A stretch of 64,000 nt of DNA from VRUE01 sp963730315 (GTDB taxonomy: Bacteria; Actinomycetota; Thermoleophilia; Solirubrobacterales; 70-9). The translations under genes were made by a program, and so were the position numbers. Positions 26,058 to 34,461 of this stretch are shown piece after piece; positions within the stretch are counted from its first letter, which is position 1; each line of letters opens with the position of its first letter. The stretch lies in NCBI GenBank assembly GCA_963730315.1, contig CAVSRD010000008.1, forward strand, positions 1 through 64,000, given 5' to 3'. A model generated the notes under the pieces. It made no database searches, was not told the DNA's origin, and was given only the letters and a program-made list of their open reading frames with translations.

Positions 26058-29000
26058 TCAGCCGCAGCCGGTGTTGTTGCCGCAGGACGGGCAGGTGTAG
26101 CAGGAGCCCGTCCGCTGCATCATCCCGCCGCACTGGTCGCAGGCGGGGCCGAGGTCGAGGCCCGACATCTCCGCCGGGACGACCGGCGGCGTTTCGGTGA
26201 AGGCCGATGCGGCCGGGGCGGGCTTGTCGCCCCTCGCCTTCGCCCCCTCGGCTCCCTCGGTGTGGCCGTTGCCGCCGTTCGCCGGGCTGGCGGTGTCGCC
26301 GGTCGCGATCCCCAGCCCGAGCTGGCTGGTCTCCGCCTCGCGTTTCGCCCGCACCTCCTTGGTGAGGATGCCGAGGTCCTCCAGCTGGTCGAGGTCGTCG
26401 ATGAAGCGGCTGGCCAGCCAGCGCATGATGTAGTCGGGCATCGATTTGGCGAAGGGGATCTCCGGGTTCTGGGTGATTCCCTCCGGCTCGAAGCGCATGT
26501 AGCTGAACTTGCGCACGAAGACGTCGAGCGGCACCCCGTACTGGAGGCCGATCGAGATCGCGGTCGCGAAGGCGTTGAGCAGCCCGCGCATCGTCGAGCC
26601 CTCCTTGCCGATGTCGGTGAGGAAGATCTCGCCGACCGAGCCGTCCTCGTACTTGCCCGCCGTGATGTAGCCCTCGTGGCCGGCGATCGAGAACTTGTGG
26701 GTGATCGACTCGCGCTCGCGCGGCATCCGCTTGCGCACCGGAGCGACCGGCGCCTCCTCCTCGGCCTCCTGCTCGTCCTGGGCATCGGTGCGCAGCGCCT
26801 GCGCGGTCTTCGAGCCGTCGCGGTAGATCGCCAGCGCCTTCAGGCCGCCCCTCCATCCCCGCGCGTAGGCGTCGGCGATGTCCTCGACCGTGGCGCTCTC
26901 GGGCAGGTTGACGGTCTTCGAGATCGCCCCCGAGATGAACGGCTGGGTCGCCGCCATCATGTCGATGTGGCCGGTGTGGGAGATCGCCCGCTCGCCGACC
27001 GCGACGTCGAACACGGGCAGGTGCTCGTCCTTCAGCCCCGGCGCGCCGACGATCGTCCCCTTCTCGGCGACGTGCGCATCGATCTGGTCGACCTCGGCGT
27101 CCGAGCAGCCGAGCGTGCGCAGCGCCAGCGGCACCGAGCGGTTGACGATCGTCATCTGCCCGCCCCCGACCAGCTCCTTGTGCTTGACCAGCGAGAAGTC
27201 GGGCTCGATCCCGGTCGTGTCGCAGTCCATCAGGAAGCTGATCGTCCCGGTCGGCGCCAGCACCGTCGCCTGCGCGTTGCGGTAGCCGTGCTCGGAGCCC
27301 AGCTCGACCGCCTCGTCCCAGGCGCGCCGCGCCGCCTCGAGCAGCCTGCCCTTGATCCCGGTCTCGTCGATGTCGTAGGCGGCGTCGCGGTGCATCCGCA
27401 TCACCCCGTTGTGGGCCTCGCGGTTGCGCTCGTACTCGTCGTATGGCCCGGTCGCCCCGGCGGCGATCTCCGCCGACTGCCGATAGGCGCGGCCGGTCAT
27501 CAGCGCGGTGATTGCCGCCGCGACGTTGCGGCCCTCCTCGGAGTCGTAGGGCACTCCGTCCGACATCAGCAGCGCGCCGAGGTTGGCGTAGCCGAGGCCG
27601 AGCTGGCGGAAGGCGTTGGCGTTGGCGGCGATCTCCTCGGTCGGGTAGCTGGAGAAGCCGACGACGATCTCCTGCGCCAGGAAGACGACGTCGACCGCGT
27701 GCTCGAAGTCCTCGACGTCGAAGCTGCCGTCTTCGCGGCGGAACCTCATCAGGTTGAGCGAGGCAAGGTTGCATGCCGAGTCGTCGACGTGCATGTACTC
27801 CGAGCAGTTAGCAACAATCAGGCCATCTGCGATGTATGAGTGATGCACCGGCTCGGTGAGGTTGTAGACGACCTCCTGGCCGTCTTCCTCACGCGAGGAG
27901 AGGTTTACGCCGGCCTTGGTCCGGTAGCGGCCGGTCTCTTTGAGCAGCGTTTCCAGTGCAGCTGCCTTGCGTGGTGCCGAGAAGCCGATCAACTCGGCGA
28001 AGCACTCCATGTCGGAGCCAGAGACGCGAAGGTCGAATCCCTCGCGCGACTCGTACTCGACCGTGGTGCCGTCTTTGCGGGTATATGAGAAGGAGGCCTC
28101 GCGACTCTCCGAAACTCGGTAAATGCGTCCGCGGATGCCGAACGCCGAAAGCATCCGCTGCACATCCTTAAGCAGCTTCTCGCTGCGACTGCCGAGGCCG
28201 ATGTAGCGATTCGCCTTGCCACCCGACTCGACTCGCGCGACGCAACCGTCGGCACCGTACAGCCCTCGCAGGAACGCTGCCTGTACCTCGCTGGGCGCAG
28301 AGAAGATCATGTCTGGTGCCCGCTTCTCGTGAGCCCGGGCGGTCCAAACGCCAAGCTGACGGAAGAATTCACGCACCGTCTCGCTGCCCGCGCGTAGTTG
28401 CACAGTGCCGTTTTCCATCTTCTGGCGGGAGACGCCCCCGATCAACTCCTTGAGTATTCCCTCATGGGAATCGGCCAGCCCGTCATCGATGTCGTCCCCC
28501 CCGTAGCACCAACCGGTCTGAACTTCGGTCATCCAGCCGTCGCCGATGAGGTGCCCGGTTAGCTCGCCGAGTCCCTCGCTCCAGCGGTCGGGAAGCTTCT
28601 GGTGGGTGACGGTGCCACCGCGGCTGAATGACTTGGCTAGCGCCTCGACCTTGACTGGGAGCGTCCAGGACCCATCCGTGGCCGGGGTGGGGCTGTCGTT
28701 CAGCAGAACCTCGTCCCGCTCGGTCAGCTCCTCGGCCGGAACGTAGCCGCGGCTGGCCGTCCAGAGCCTGTGGTTCGGAGTGCAGCGCAACTCGCGCCCA
28801 TCCGAGAAGCGCAGCCGCAGCACAGGCTTGACGCCGTTACGCATGACCGCGGCCGGGGTCGAGGCTAGAACCCCCTCGCCGGGCTCCTCCGCGGTTGCGC
28901 GGTGCGTGTAGACGCGGAACTCCTCGCCGGCTTGCGCGCGCTCGTACAGCTCGCCGAAGGGGATCTGCCCGAGCGTCGTATGGACTCGTGCATCGGCCGG

Positions 29001-30074
29001 GAAGCATGGGTTCGAGGCGTTGATACGCCCCGACTCCGGGCAGGTGTGCCAGCGGTTGACCGTCGAGTCGTACTGGACGCCCGGGTCGGCGCAGCGCCAG
29101 GCGGCGTCGGCGATCTGGCCCATCAGGTCGCGCGCCGGCAGCGTCTTCACCGCGTCGCCGGTCGTTCGCGCCAGCAGGTCCCAGTCCTCGCCGGCTTCGA
29201 CCGCCTCCATGAACTCGTCCGTGACCCGCACCGAGTTGTTGGCGTTCTGGTACTGGATCGAGGTGAAGCCCTCGCCGTCGATCGACATGTCGAAGCCCGC
29301 CTCGCGCAGCGCCGCCGCCTTCTTCTCCTCGTCGGCCTTGCACCAGACGAAGTGCTCGATGTCGGGGTGGTCGACGTCGAGCACGACCATCTTCGCGGCG
29401 CGCCGCGTCTTGCCGCCCGACTTGATCGTCCCCGCCCAGGCGTCGGCGCCGCGCATGAAGCTGACCGGGCCGCTCGCTGTCCCGCCCTTCGCCAGCGGCT
29501 CCATCGAGCCGCGGATGTTGGAGAGGTTGATCCCCGACCCCGAGCCGCCGCGGAAGATCCTGCCCTCCTTGGTGTTCCACTCGAGGATCGACTCGATGTT
29601 GTCCTCGACGCTGAGGATGAAGCAGGCCGAGCACTGCGGGCGCTCCTCGAAGCCGACGTTGAACCAGACCGGCGAGTTGAAGGCCGCCTTCTGGTGGAGC
29701 AGGATCGAGGTCAGCTCCGCTTCGAAGGCCTCGGCGTCCCCCTCGGAGGCGAAGTAGCCGCCCTCGCGCCCCCAGCCCGAGATCGTCCCCGCGACCCGGC
29801 CGATCATCTCTTTCACCGAGCGCTCCCGCTTCTCGCTGCCGAGCTGCCCGCGGAAGTACTTCTGGGCGACGATGTTGGTCGCGTTCTGCGACCAGCTCTT
29901 CGGGAACTCGACCCCGCGCTGCTCGAAGGCCGGGTCGGCGGGATCGCCGATCACCGCGTCGCGGATCTCCCACTCGACCTGGTCGAAGGGATGCGTGCCG
30001 GGGGAGGAGAAGCGCCGCTCTATCGAGAGGCCCTTGAGACCGTTCTTGGGAGCGCTGGTGGCGGTCTGGGACAT
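26058..30074 (-). CDS. nrdJ: Class II (adenosylcobalamin-dependent) ribonucleotide reductase precursor with intein
   Basis: Makes deoxyribonucleotides using B12. The 1338-residue precursor holds a 400-residue intein (residues 357-756); the mature enzyme would be about 938 residues. Extein marks are QCSACFILSV (148-157), FRGGSGSGINLSN, the NASNP/CSEYM junction in the active-site barrel, and CDTTGIEP. The C-terminus has a Cys-rich tail with CDQCGGMM and CYTCPSCGNNTGCG, as in other vitamin-B12 enzymes, where it regenerates the active-site disulfide. A GAGGAG precedes the ATG. No cobalamin riboswitch was found upstream. A short linker rich in Gly/Ala precedes the tail. Confidence 0.95.
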   Translation of the reverse strand: MSQTATSAPKNGLKGLSIERRFSSPGTHPFDQVEWEIRDAVIGDPADPAFEQRGVEFPKSWSQNATNIVAQKYFRGQLGSEKRERSVKEMIGRVAGTISGWGREGGYFASEGDAEAFEAELTSILLHQKAAFNSPVWFNVGFEERPQCSACFILSVEDNIESILEWNTKEGRIFRGGSGSGINLSNIRGSMEPLAKGGTASGPVSFMRGADAWAGTIKSGGKTRRAAKMVVLDVDHPDIEHFVWCKADEEKKAAALREAGFDMSIDGEGFTSIQYQNANNSVRVTDEFMEAVEAGEDWDLLARTTGDAVKTLPARDLMGQIADAAWRCADPGVQYDSTVNRWHTCPESGRINASNPCFPADARVHTTLGQIPFGELYERAQAGEEFRVYTHRATAEEPGEGVLASTPAAVMRNGVKPVLRLRFSDGRELRCTPNHRLWTASRGYVPAEELTERDEVLLNDSPTPATDGSWTLPVKVEALAKSFSRGGTVTHQKLPDRWSEGLGELTGHLIGDGWMTEVQTGWCYGGDDIDDGLADSHEGILKELIGGVSRQKMENGTVQLRAGSETVREFFRQLGVWTARAHEKRAPDMIFSAPSEVQAAFLRGLYGADGCVARVESGGKANRYIGLGSRSEKLLKDVQRMLSAFGIRGRIYRVSESREASFSYTRKDGTTVEYESREGFDLRVSGSDMECFAELIGFSAPRKAAALETLLKETGRYRTKAGVNLSSREEDGQEVVYNLTEPVHHSYIADGLIVANCSEYMHVDDSACNLASLNLMRFRREDGSFDVEDFEHAVDVVFLAQEIVVGFSSYPTEEIAANANAFRQLGLGYANLGALLMSDGVPYDSEEGRNVAAAITALMTGRAYRQSAEIAAGATGPYDEYERNREAHNGVMRMHRDAAYDIDETGIKGRLLEAARRAWDEAVELGSEHGYRNAQATVLAPTGTISFLMDCDTTGIEPDFSLVKHKELVGGGQMTIVNRSVPLALRTLGCSDAEVDQIDAHVAEKGTIVGAPGLKDEHLPVFDVAVGERAISHTGHIDMMAATQPFISGAISKTVNLPESATVEDIADAYARGWRGGLKALAIYRDGSKTAQALRTDAQDEQEAEEEAPVAPVRKRMPRERESITHKFSIAGHEGYITAGKYEDGSVGEIFLTDIGKEGSTMRGLLNAFATAISIGLQYGVPLDVFVRKFSYMRFEPEGITQNPEIPFAKSMPDYIMRWLASRFIDDLDQLEDLGILTKEVRAKREAETSQLGLGIATGDTASPANGGNGHTEGAEGAKARGDKPAPAASAFTETPPVVPAEMSGLDLGPACDQCGGMMQRTGSCYTCPSCGNNTGCG
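27807..29006 (-). mobile_element. Intein with LAGLIDADG homing endonuclease in nrdJ
   Basis: 400 residues between NASNP and CSEYM. Intein Cys1 begins CFPADARVHTT (block A), block B has TPNH with His79, LAGLIDADG-type helices are LTGHLIGDG (149-157) and FLRGLYGADG (245-254), and the C-terminus is VHHSYIADGLIVAN followed by extein Cys+1. The usual penultimate His before the final Asn is Ala here, a variant that can still splice in other inteins. The DNA looks less GC-rich than the flanks, consistent with later arrival. Ends are placed on the codons of Cys1 and Asn400. Confidence 0.93.
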
Positions 30075-30207
30075 CGAACTTCTCCTCTCGGGGCGGCTTT
30101 CAGGGGGAGCTGCCCAGGATCGTCAACGAGTCGGACAGACTTTGCGGCGGCGGAGCACGCAAACGCCGCGGATTTCGCGCCTTCTCCTTTATGGTGACAA
30201 GGCAGCG

Positions 30208-30909
30208 ATGCGGGCGGAGGCAGCGAAAAAGGCGGAATCTGCAAAGGAAGTTGCAGGCGAGGCGATCGCCGCCGTCAAGCCGCGGCTGCGCGGCGTCTCC
30301 CACCAGTGGGCCTTCGTCGCCTCCCTCTTTTTCGGCGCCGCCCTGATCGTCGCCGCGAAGACGCCGAAGGCGACCCTCGCGGTCGCGGTCTACGCGGTCA
30401 GCCTCTCAACCCTGCTCGGCACCAGCGCCCTCTATCACCGTGTGAACTGGAAGCGCCCCGACGTGCGCCGCTGGATGCGCCGCCTCGACCACTCGATGAT
30501 CTTCTTCCTCATCGCCGGCACCTACACGCCGTTCGCGCTGCTCGTTCTCGACGGCCCGCTCGCCGACGCGATCCTCGTCGTCGTCTGGATCGGCGCGATC
30601 GCCGGCGCCGTGGTCGAGACGGTCTGGATCGACCACCCGAAATGGGTCGCGGCGCTGATCTACATGTCGCTCGGCTGGGTCGCAGTGGTGGCCTTCCCGG
30701 GGCTGTGGAACGACATGGGCGTCGCCGGCACCCTGCTGGTCGCGGCCGGCGGCCTCCTCTACACCGCGGGCGCGGTCGTCTACGCCACCCAGCGGCCCAA
30801 CCCCAACCCGCGCGTCTTCGGCTACCACGAGGTCTTCCACGCCCTGGTGATCGCCGCCGCCGCGGCCCACTTCTCGGCTATCGCCTTCTTCGCCCTGCCG
30901 GCCGCCTGA
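30208..30909 (+). CDS. Hemolysin III / PAQR-family membrane protein
   Basis: 233 residues with about seven hydrophobic helices. Family marks are TSALYHRVNW, LDHSMIFFLIAGTYTPF and GYHEVFHALVIAAAAAHF; the His and Asp residues form the metal site known in this superfamily. A charged N-terminal lead of about 30 residues is Ala/Lys/Glu-rich. Despite the name, a haemolytic role is not shown for most members. It is divergent from nrdJ across about 130 bp. Confidence 0.9.
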   Translation: MRAEAAKKAESAKEVAGEAIAAVKPRLRGVSHQWAFVASLFFGAALIVAAKTPKATLAVAVYAVSLSTLLGTSALYHRVNWKRPDVRRWMRRLDHSMIFFLIAGTYTPFALLVLDGPLADAILVVVWIGAIAGAVVETVWIDHPKWVAALIYMSLGWVAVVAFPGLWNDMGVAGTLLVAAGGLLYTAGAVVYATQRPNPNPRVFGYHEVFHALVIAAAAAHFSAIAFFALPAA

Positions 30910-30916
30910 CTCGTCG

Positions 30917-31480
30917 CTAAGCGGCGACCGGCTCTGCGACGCGCTCGGCCGCGGCGACCAGCTCGGCCATCAGCTCGTCGAGCTGCTCGGACTGCTCGGG
31001 CGCCAGCTCCAGCCGGTCCCCTTCGAGCAGCTCGTGCGCCCGTGCCACCGGCAGCTCGGCGTCGATCACGCGGCCGCCCATCGCGCCCAGCACTCTGCGC
31101 AGCTCGGCCTGCGACCAGACCGCGCCGAACATCCCCGTCGAGGCGCCGATCGCCGCCACCGGCGTGCCGTTGAGGGCACTCTGGCCGGCCGGGCGCGAGG
31201 TCCAATCCAGCGCGTTCTTCAGCGCGCCCGGGATCGAGTGGTTGTACTCGGGCGTGGCGATCAGGACCGCATCGGCCGCCCGCATTGCCTCGCGCAGCTC
31301 CTCGACCGCCTCGGGTGCCGGTCCGCCCTGCTCGACGTCGGCGTCGTACGGCGGGATCTCCGGCAACCGCTCGAACGCGACCGGCTCCGCCCCGGCCGGC
31401 AGCCGCTCGGTGGCTGCCCGCAGCAGGGCGGTATTGAGCGAGTCCCGGCGCAGGCTTCCGGATATGCCCAGGACCCGCAT
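30917..31480 (-). CDS. NADPH-dependent FMN reductase family protein
   Basis: 187-residue flavodoxin-fold protein. FMN phosphate loop GSLRRDSLN near residue 8 and ATPEYNHSIPGALKNALDW near 75 are the family's two signatures. Members reduce FMN, quinones, azo dyes or chromate. It begins 2 bp after the yceI stop and is probably co-transcribed with yceI under MarR control. Confidence 0.93.
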   Translation of the reverse strand: MRVLGISGSLRRDSLNTALLRAATERLPAGAEPVAFERLPEIPPYDADVEQGGPAPEAVEELREAMRAADAVLIATPEYNHSIPGALKNALDWTSRPAGQSALNGTPVAAIGASTGMFGAVWSQAELRRVLGAMGGRVIDAELPVARAHELLEGDRLELAPEQSEQLDELMAELVAAAERVAEPVAA

Positions 31481-31482
31481 CG

Positions 31483-32034
31483 CTACGCGGCCTCCGGGAC
31501 CAGCTCCAGCTCGACCGCGATGCTGACGGCGTAGTCGAGCACCTCGCCGCCGCTCGGCAGCTCGGCGTTCCAGTCGAGGCCGAAGCTCCGCCGGTCGACC
31601 GCAGCCGCCAGGGAGACGCCGAGGCGGGGCGCACCGTCGAGGCCGGCGCCGACCTCGGCGAACCTGCCGCCCGCCTCGACCTCCCGCCGCTCGCCCTTGA
31701 TCTCCAGCTCGCCGAGCAGCCGCACCGCGCCCTCCTCGTCGACGCTGAGCTCGGTCGAGCGGAAGCGGATCTGCGGGTGCCGCTCGGCGTCGAAGAAGTC
31801 CGGCGAGAGGAGGTGGCCCTTGAGCTGCTCGTCGTCTATCTCGATGCTGGCGACGTCGACGCTGCCCTCGAGGCTCGGCGCCTCGCCGCCGCTCAGTCGC
31901 GCCTCATAGGCCTCAAAGGCTCTGCGGAAGGTGGAAACGGCGTTGTGGGTGATCGCGAAGGTCACCGACGAATGGACCGGGTCCACCGCCCAGGTCCCCG
32001 CCGAGATCCCCCGCTCGATCGTCTTGGTGCTCAT
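31483..32034 (-). CDS. YceI family lipocalin-like protein
   Basis: 183 residues forming the YceI beta-barrel that binds isoprenoid-type lipids in known structures. Family marks are GTWAVDPVHSSVTFAITH near the N-terminus, GSVDVASIEIDDEQLKGHL, FFDAERHPQIRFRST and a C-terminal SVAIELELVPE. There is no signal peptide here, unlike periplasmic homologues, so it is probably cytoplasmic. It is followed by an FMN reductase and is divergent from a MarR gene, with two operators between them. Confidence 0.93.
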   Translation of the reverse strand: MSTKTIERGISAGTWAVDPVHSSVTFAITHNAVSTFRRAFEAYEARLSGGEAPSLEGSVDVASIEIDDEQLKGHLLSPDFFDAERHPQIRFRSTELSVDEEGAVRLLGELEIKGERREVEAGGRFAEVGAGLDGAPRLGVSLAAAVDRRSFGLDWNAELPSGGEVLDYAVSIAVELELVPEAA

Positions 32035-32064
32035 CTTCTGCCTCTCTGTCTGCGGTCGTTGTCA

Positions 32065-32079
32065 GGTCAATCTTTGACT
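32065..32079. promoter_or_regulatory. Probable MarR operator 1 (yceI side)
   Basis: GGTCAATCTTTGACT is a near-perfect dyad (GGTCAA/TTGACT, one mismatch) with a 3-bp centre. It lies at the predicted start of yceI transcription, just downstream of a -10 hexamer TAAACT (32093-32088, minus strand). A second copy is 45 bp away centre to centre, about four helical turns. Confidence 0.7.
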
Positions 32080-32109
32080 CGGAAACAAGTTTACCAAAGA
32101 TAATTAGCA

Positions 32110-32124
32110 AGTCAACTATTGACT
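32110..32124. promoter_or_regulatory. Probable MarR operator 2, overlapping both -35 boxes
   Basis: AGTCAACTATTGACT is a perfect 6-3-6 dyad. Read leftward, its TTGACT (32115-32110) makes a -35 with TAAACT 16 bp on, for yceI. Read rightward, its TTGACT (32119-32124) makes a -35 with GATCAT (32142-32147) at 17 bp, for the MarR gene. Binding would block both promoters, giving autoregulation plus control of yceI and the FMN reductase. Confidence 0.72.
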
Positions 32125-32179
32125 CGGCAATGATAGTTTGGGATCATCGGGTCATGGGAAAACGCGAGTGGACCGGGTC

Positions 32180-32665
32180 ATGAGCGAGGGGGCGACTGCA
32201 GCCGTCGACCCCGTGCCGTCCACCGGCACGCCCCACGGCGACGCCTGGGGGGCGCTGACGCGCACCCATGCGGCGATAGTGCAGCGCCTCCAGGAGGCGC
32301 TCGCCGCGGCCGATTTCCCACCGCTGCCCTGGTACGAGGTGCTGGCCACGGTCGCCGAGGCGCCCGAGCAGCGACTGAAGATGGGTGACCTTGCCGAAGC
32401 GCTGGTGATCACCCGCGGCGGCCTCACCAAGCTGGTCGACCGCCTGGTCAAGGCGGGCCTGCTGGAGCGGGCCCTCTGCGAGACCGACCGGCGGGTCAGC
32501 TACGCGACCCTGCTGCCGGCCGGCGCCGAGCTGCTCGATGAGATGCGCCCGGTCGTGGTCACCGAGCTTCGCGCCGCCTTCGCCGCCAACCTCAGCGACG
32601 CTGAGGCGCGCGATCTGCGCGAGGCGATGGAGCGGGTGCGCGTCTCAGCCTGTGGCCAGAGCTGA
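32180..32665 (+). CDS. MarR family transcriptional regulator
   Basis: 161 residues from the ATG at 32180. Winged helix: MGDLAEALVITRGGLTKLVDRL as recognition region and LCETDRRVSYATLLPAG as wing with the conserved Asp-Arg. Long helices at both ends form the dimer. A longer start (TTG at 32138) would overlap promoter elements and is unlikely. Probably represses itself and the divergent yceI unit; the signal may be a phenolic compound or oxidant but cannot be read from sequence. Overlaps the next convergent gene by 21 bp. Confidence 0.92.
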   Translation: MSEGATAAVDPVPSTGTPHGDAWGALTRTHAAIVQRLQEALAAADFPPLPWYEVLATVAEAPEQRLKMGDLAEALVITRGGLTKLVDRLVKAGLLERALCETDRRVSYATLLPAGAELLDEMRPVVVTELRAAFAANLSDAEARDLREAMERVRVSACGQS

Positions 32666-33400
32666 GGCGGCACGCTCCTTCGCCGCCTCGATCAGTCCCA
32701 GCACCTGCATCTCCTCGCCGTCGCGAAGCAGCGCCACCGGGTCCGGGTCGCCGTTGACGATTCCCTCGAAGAACTCCTTGCGGTCCTGGTAGGTGGGCAG
32801 CGTCGCCTTCGCCCAGCCGCGGGCGCCGTTGAGGATCACCGCCAACCGCGCGTACTCCTCGCCGAACAGCTCGGCGACCTCCCGCTTCATCCGTTTCGCC
32901 AGGGCGGGTGAGGCGCCGGCGGTCGAGATCGCGATCGCCAGCGGCCCGGTGCGGAGGATCGCCGGCAGGATGAAGTTGCAGAGCGGCGGCACGTCGACCA
33001 CGTTGACCAGCATCGCCCGCCGCTCGGCATCGTCGTAGACGCCGATGTTGACCTCGCTGTCGTCGGTCGCGGCGATCGCCATGAAGGCGCCCTCGAGGTC
33101 GGCGGCGCCGGCGTAGGGGCGCTTCTCCCAGGCGATCGAGCCCTCCGCGGCCAGCGACTCCAGCTCCGGGTGGGCGACCGGCGCGATCAGGGTCACGTCG
33201 GCGTCGCAGGCGAGCAGGCCCTCTACCTTCTCCAGACCGACGTCGCCGCCGCCGATCACCAGGCAGCGCCGTTCCTTCAGCTTCAGGCAGGCGATGTAGA
33301 AGGGCGTTTCCAGCATGTCGCGCACGCACGACTGGTCGCAGATCCCCTTGCGGAGCTGGCAGACGCACTCCTTGCCGGCGTAGGCCTGGGCGGGCGACAT
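32645..33400 (-). CDS. Siroheme-type dehydrogenase/ferrochelatase (CysG N-terminal-like) with Cys-rich lead
   Basis: 251 residues of the precorrin-2 dehydrogenase/sirohydrochlorin ferrochelatase family: Rossmann loop RRCLVIGGGDVGLEKVEGLL, AAEGSIAWEKRPY, ATDDSEVNIGVYDDAERRAM and NVVDVPPLCNFILPAIL, with the STAGASPALAKRMK helix. Unusual is the first 30 residues, with Cys12, 14, 21 and 25 (ECVCQLRKGICDQSC), which could hold metal or an Fe-S cluster. No other tetrapyrrole gene is nearby. The upstream gene ends 13 bp before the start, so the two may form a unit. Confidence 0.88.
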   Translation of the reverse strand: MSPAQAYAGKECVCQLRKGICDQSCVRDMLETPFYIACLKLKERRCLVIGGGDVGLEKVEGLLACDADVTLIAPVAHPELESLAAEGSIAWEKRPYAGAADLEGAFMAIAATDDSEVNIGVYDDAERRAMLVNVVDVPPLCNFILPAILRTGPLAIAISTAGASPALAKRMKREVAELFGEEYARLAVILNGARGWAKATLPTYQDRKEFFEGIVNGDPDPVALLRDGEEMQVLGLIEAAKERAASALATG

Positions 33401-33413
33401 ATCGCGACGAAGG

Positions 33414-34346
33414 TTAGAGGGAGTCCAGGGTCTGCCGCAGGCCCTCGTCCAGCGCCGTCTCCGCCCGCCAGCCCAGCTCGCGTTCGGCACGCGCCGGGTC
33501 GACAGAGATCCGCTGCACCTCGCCGGCCCGGGGCGGGGCGAACTCGGGCTCGAAGCCCGCAGCGCCGCCCAGCTCGCCGAGCCGGGCGACCAGCTCGAGC
33601 ACGTCGGTCTCCACCCCGGTGCCGACGTTGATCGGTCCGCTCGCCTTCGACCCGGCTGCGGCCAGCATCGCGGTGACCACATCGCCGACGTATATGTAGT
33701 CGCGGGTCTGCCTGCCGTCGCCGTAGACGGTCGGCCGCTCGCCCGCCCGCAGCCGCCCGCAGAAGATCGCGATCACGCCCGCCTCGCCGAGCGGGTCCTG
33801 GCGCGGCCCGTAGACGTTGCCGAGTCGCAGGCTCACCCCGGAGAGCCCGTAGAGCCGCTCGTACAACGCCAGGTAGCCCTCCGCCGCGTACTTGCTCTGG
33901 CCGTATGCGGAGAAGGGTTCGATCGGGGCCCCCTCGCCGAGCGGCAGCTTCTTGCCCGCGCCCTCGCCGTAGATCGCCCCGCCGGTGGACACGAAGACGA
34001 CCCGGGCCGCCCCCGCGCCCCGCGCCGCCTCGAGCAGGTTGGCGGTGCCGCCGACGTTGACGGCGGCGTCGAAGGCGGGGTCGGCGAGCGACTTGCGGAC
34101 GTCGATCTGCGCCGCCAGGTGGAAGACGACCTCGGGTCGCCTCGCCGCCGCCAGCTCGCCCAGCCCGCCCGCCTCGCGAACGTCCAGCTCGACCAGCTCC
34201 GCCCCCGCCGCCAGCGCCGCGTCGAGGTTCTCGCGCCGCCCGGTCGAGAGGTCGTCCACCACGGTCACCGCGTCGCCGCGCGCCAGCAGGGCGTCAACCA
34301 GGTTGGAACCGATGAAGCCGGCGCCGCCGGTTACCAGGGTCCTCAT
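33414..34346 (-). CDS. NAD-dependent epimerase/dehydratase (GalE-like SDR)
   Basis: 310 residues. NAD loop VTGGAGFIGSNLVDALL at the N-terminus, VVDDLSTGRRENL (GalE-like), HLAAQIDVRKS, and catalytic STGGAIYGEG plus YGQSKYAAE (YxxxK). The later GNVYGPRQDP and TVYGDGRQTRDYIYVGDVV are typical of UDP-sugar 4-epimerases. I used the ATG at 34346. Likely supplies a sugar nucleotide for envelope glycans; exact substrate unknown. Divergent from the topoisomerase gene. Confidence 0.93.
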   Translation of the reverse strand: MRTLVTGGAGFIGSNLVDALLARGDAVTVVDDLSTGRRENLDAALAAGAELVELDVREAGGLGELAAARRPEVVFHLAAQIDVRKSLADPAFDAAVNVGGTANLLEAARGAGAARVVFVSTGGAIYGEGAGKKLPLGEGAPIEPFSAYGQSKYAAEGYLALYERLYGLSGVSLRLGNVYGPRQDPLGEAGVIAIFCGRLRAGERPTVYGDGRQTRDYIYVGDVVTAMLAAAGSKASGPINVGTGVETDVLELVARLGELGGAAGFEPEFAPPRAGEVQRISVDPARAERELGWRAETALDEGLRQTLDSL

Positions 34347-34461
34347 GAGCGCGCCGATCCTAGTGCCGATGGGCCGATTTCGGACGCTATGCGTCCGTTT
34401 TCGTCCCGTCGGCCGCGAAAAGGGGTCGCCGAACGCCCCTGCTACCCTCGCCGCCCGCGAT

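Noticed and set aside
30075..30207. Possible cobalamin riboswitch or NrdR box upstream of nrdJ
   Set aside because: The gap is only about 130 bases, with no B12-box-like sequence and no NrdR consensus visible.
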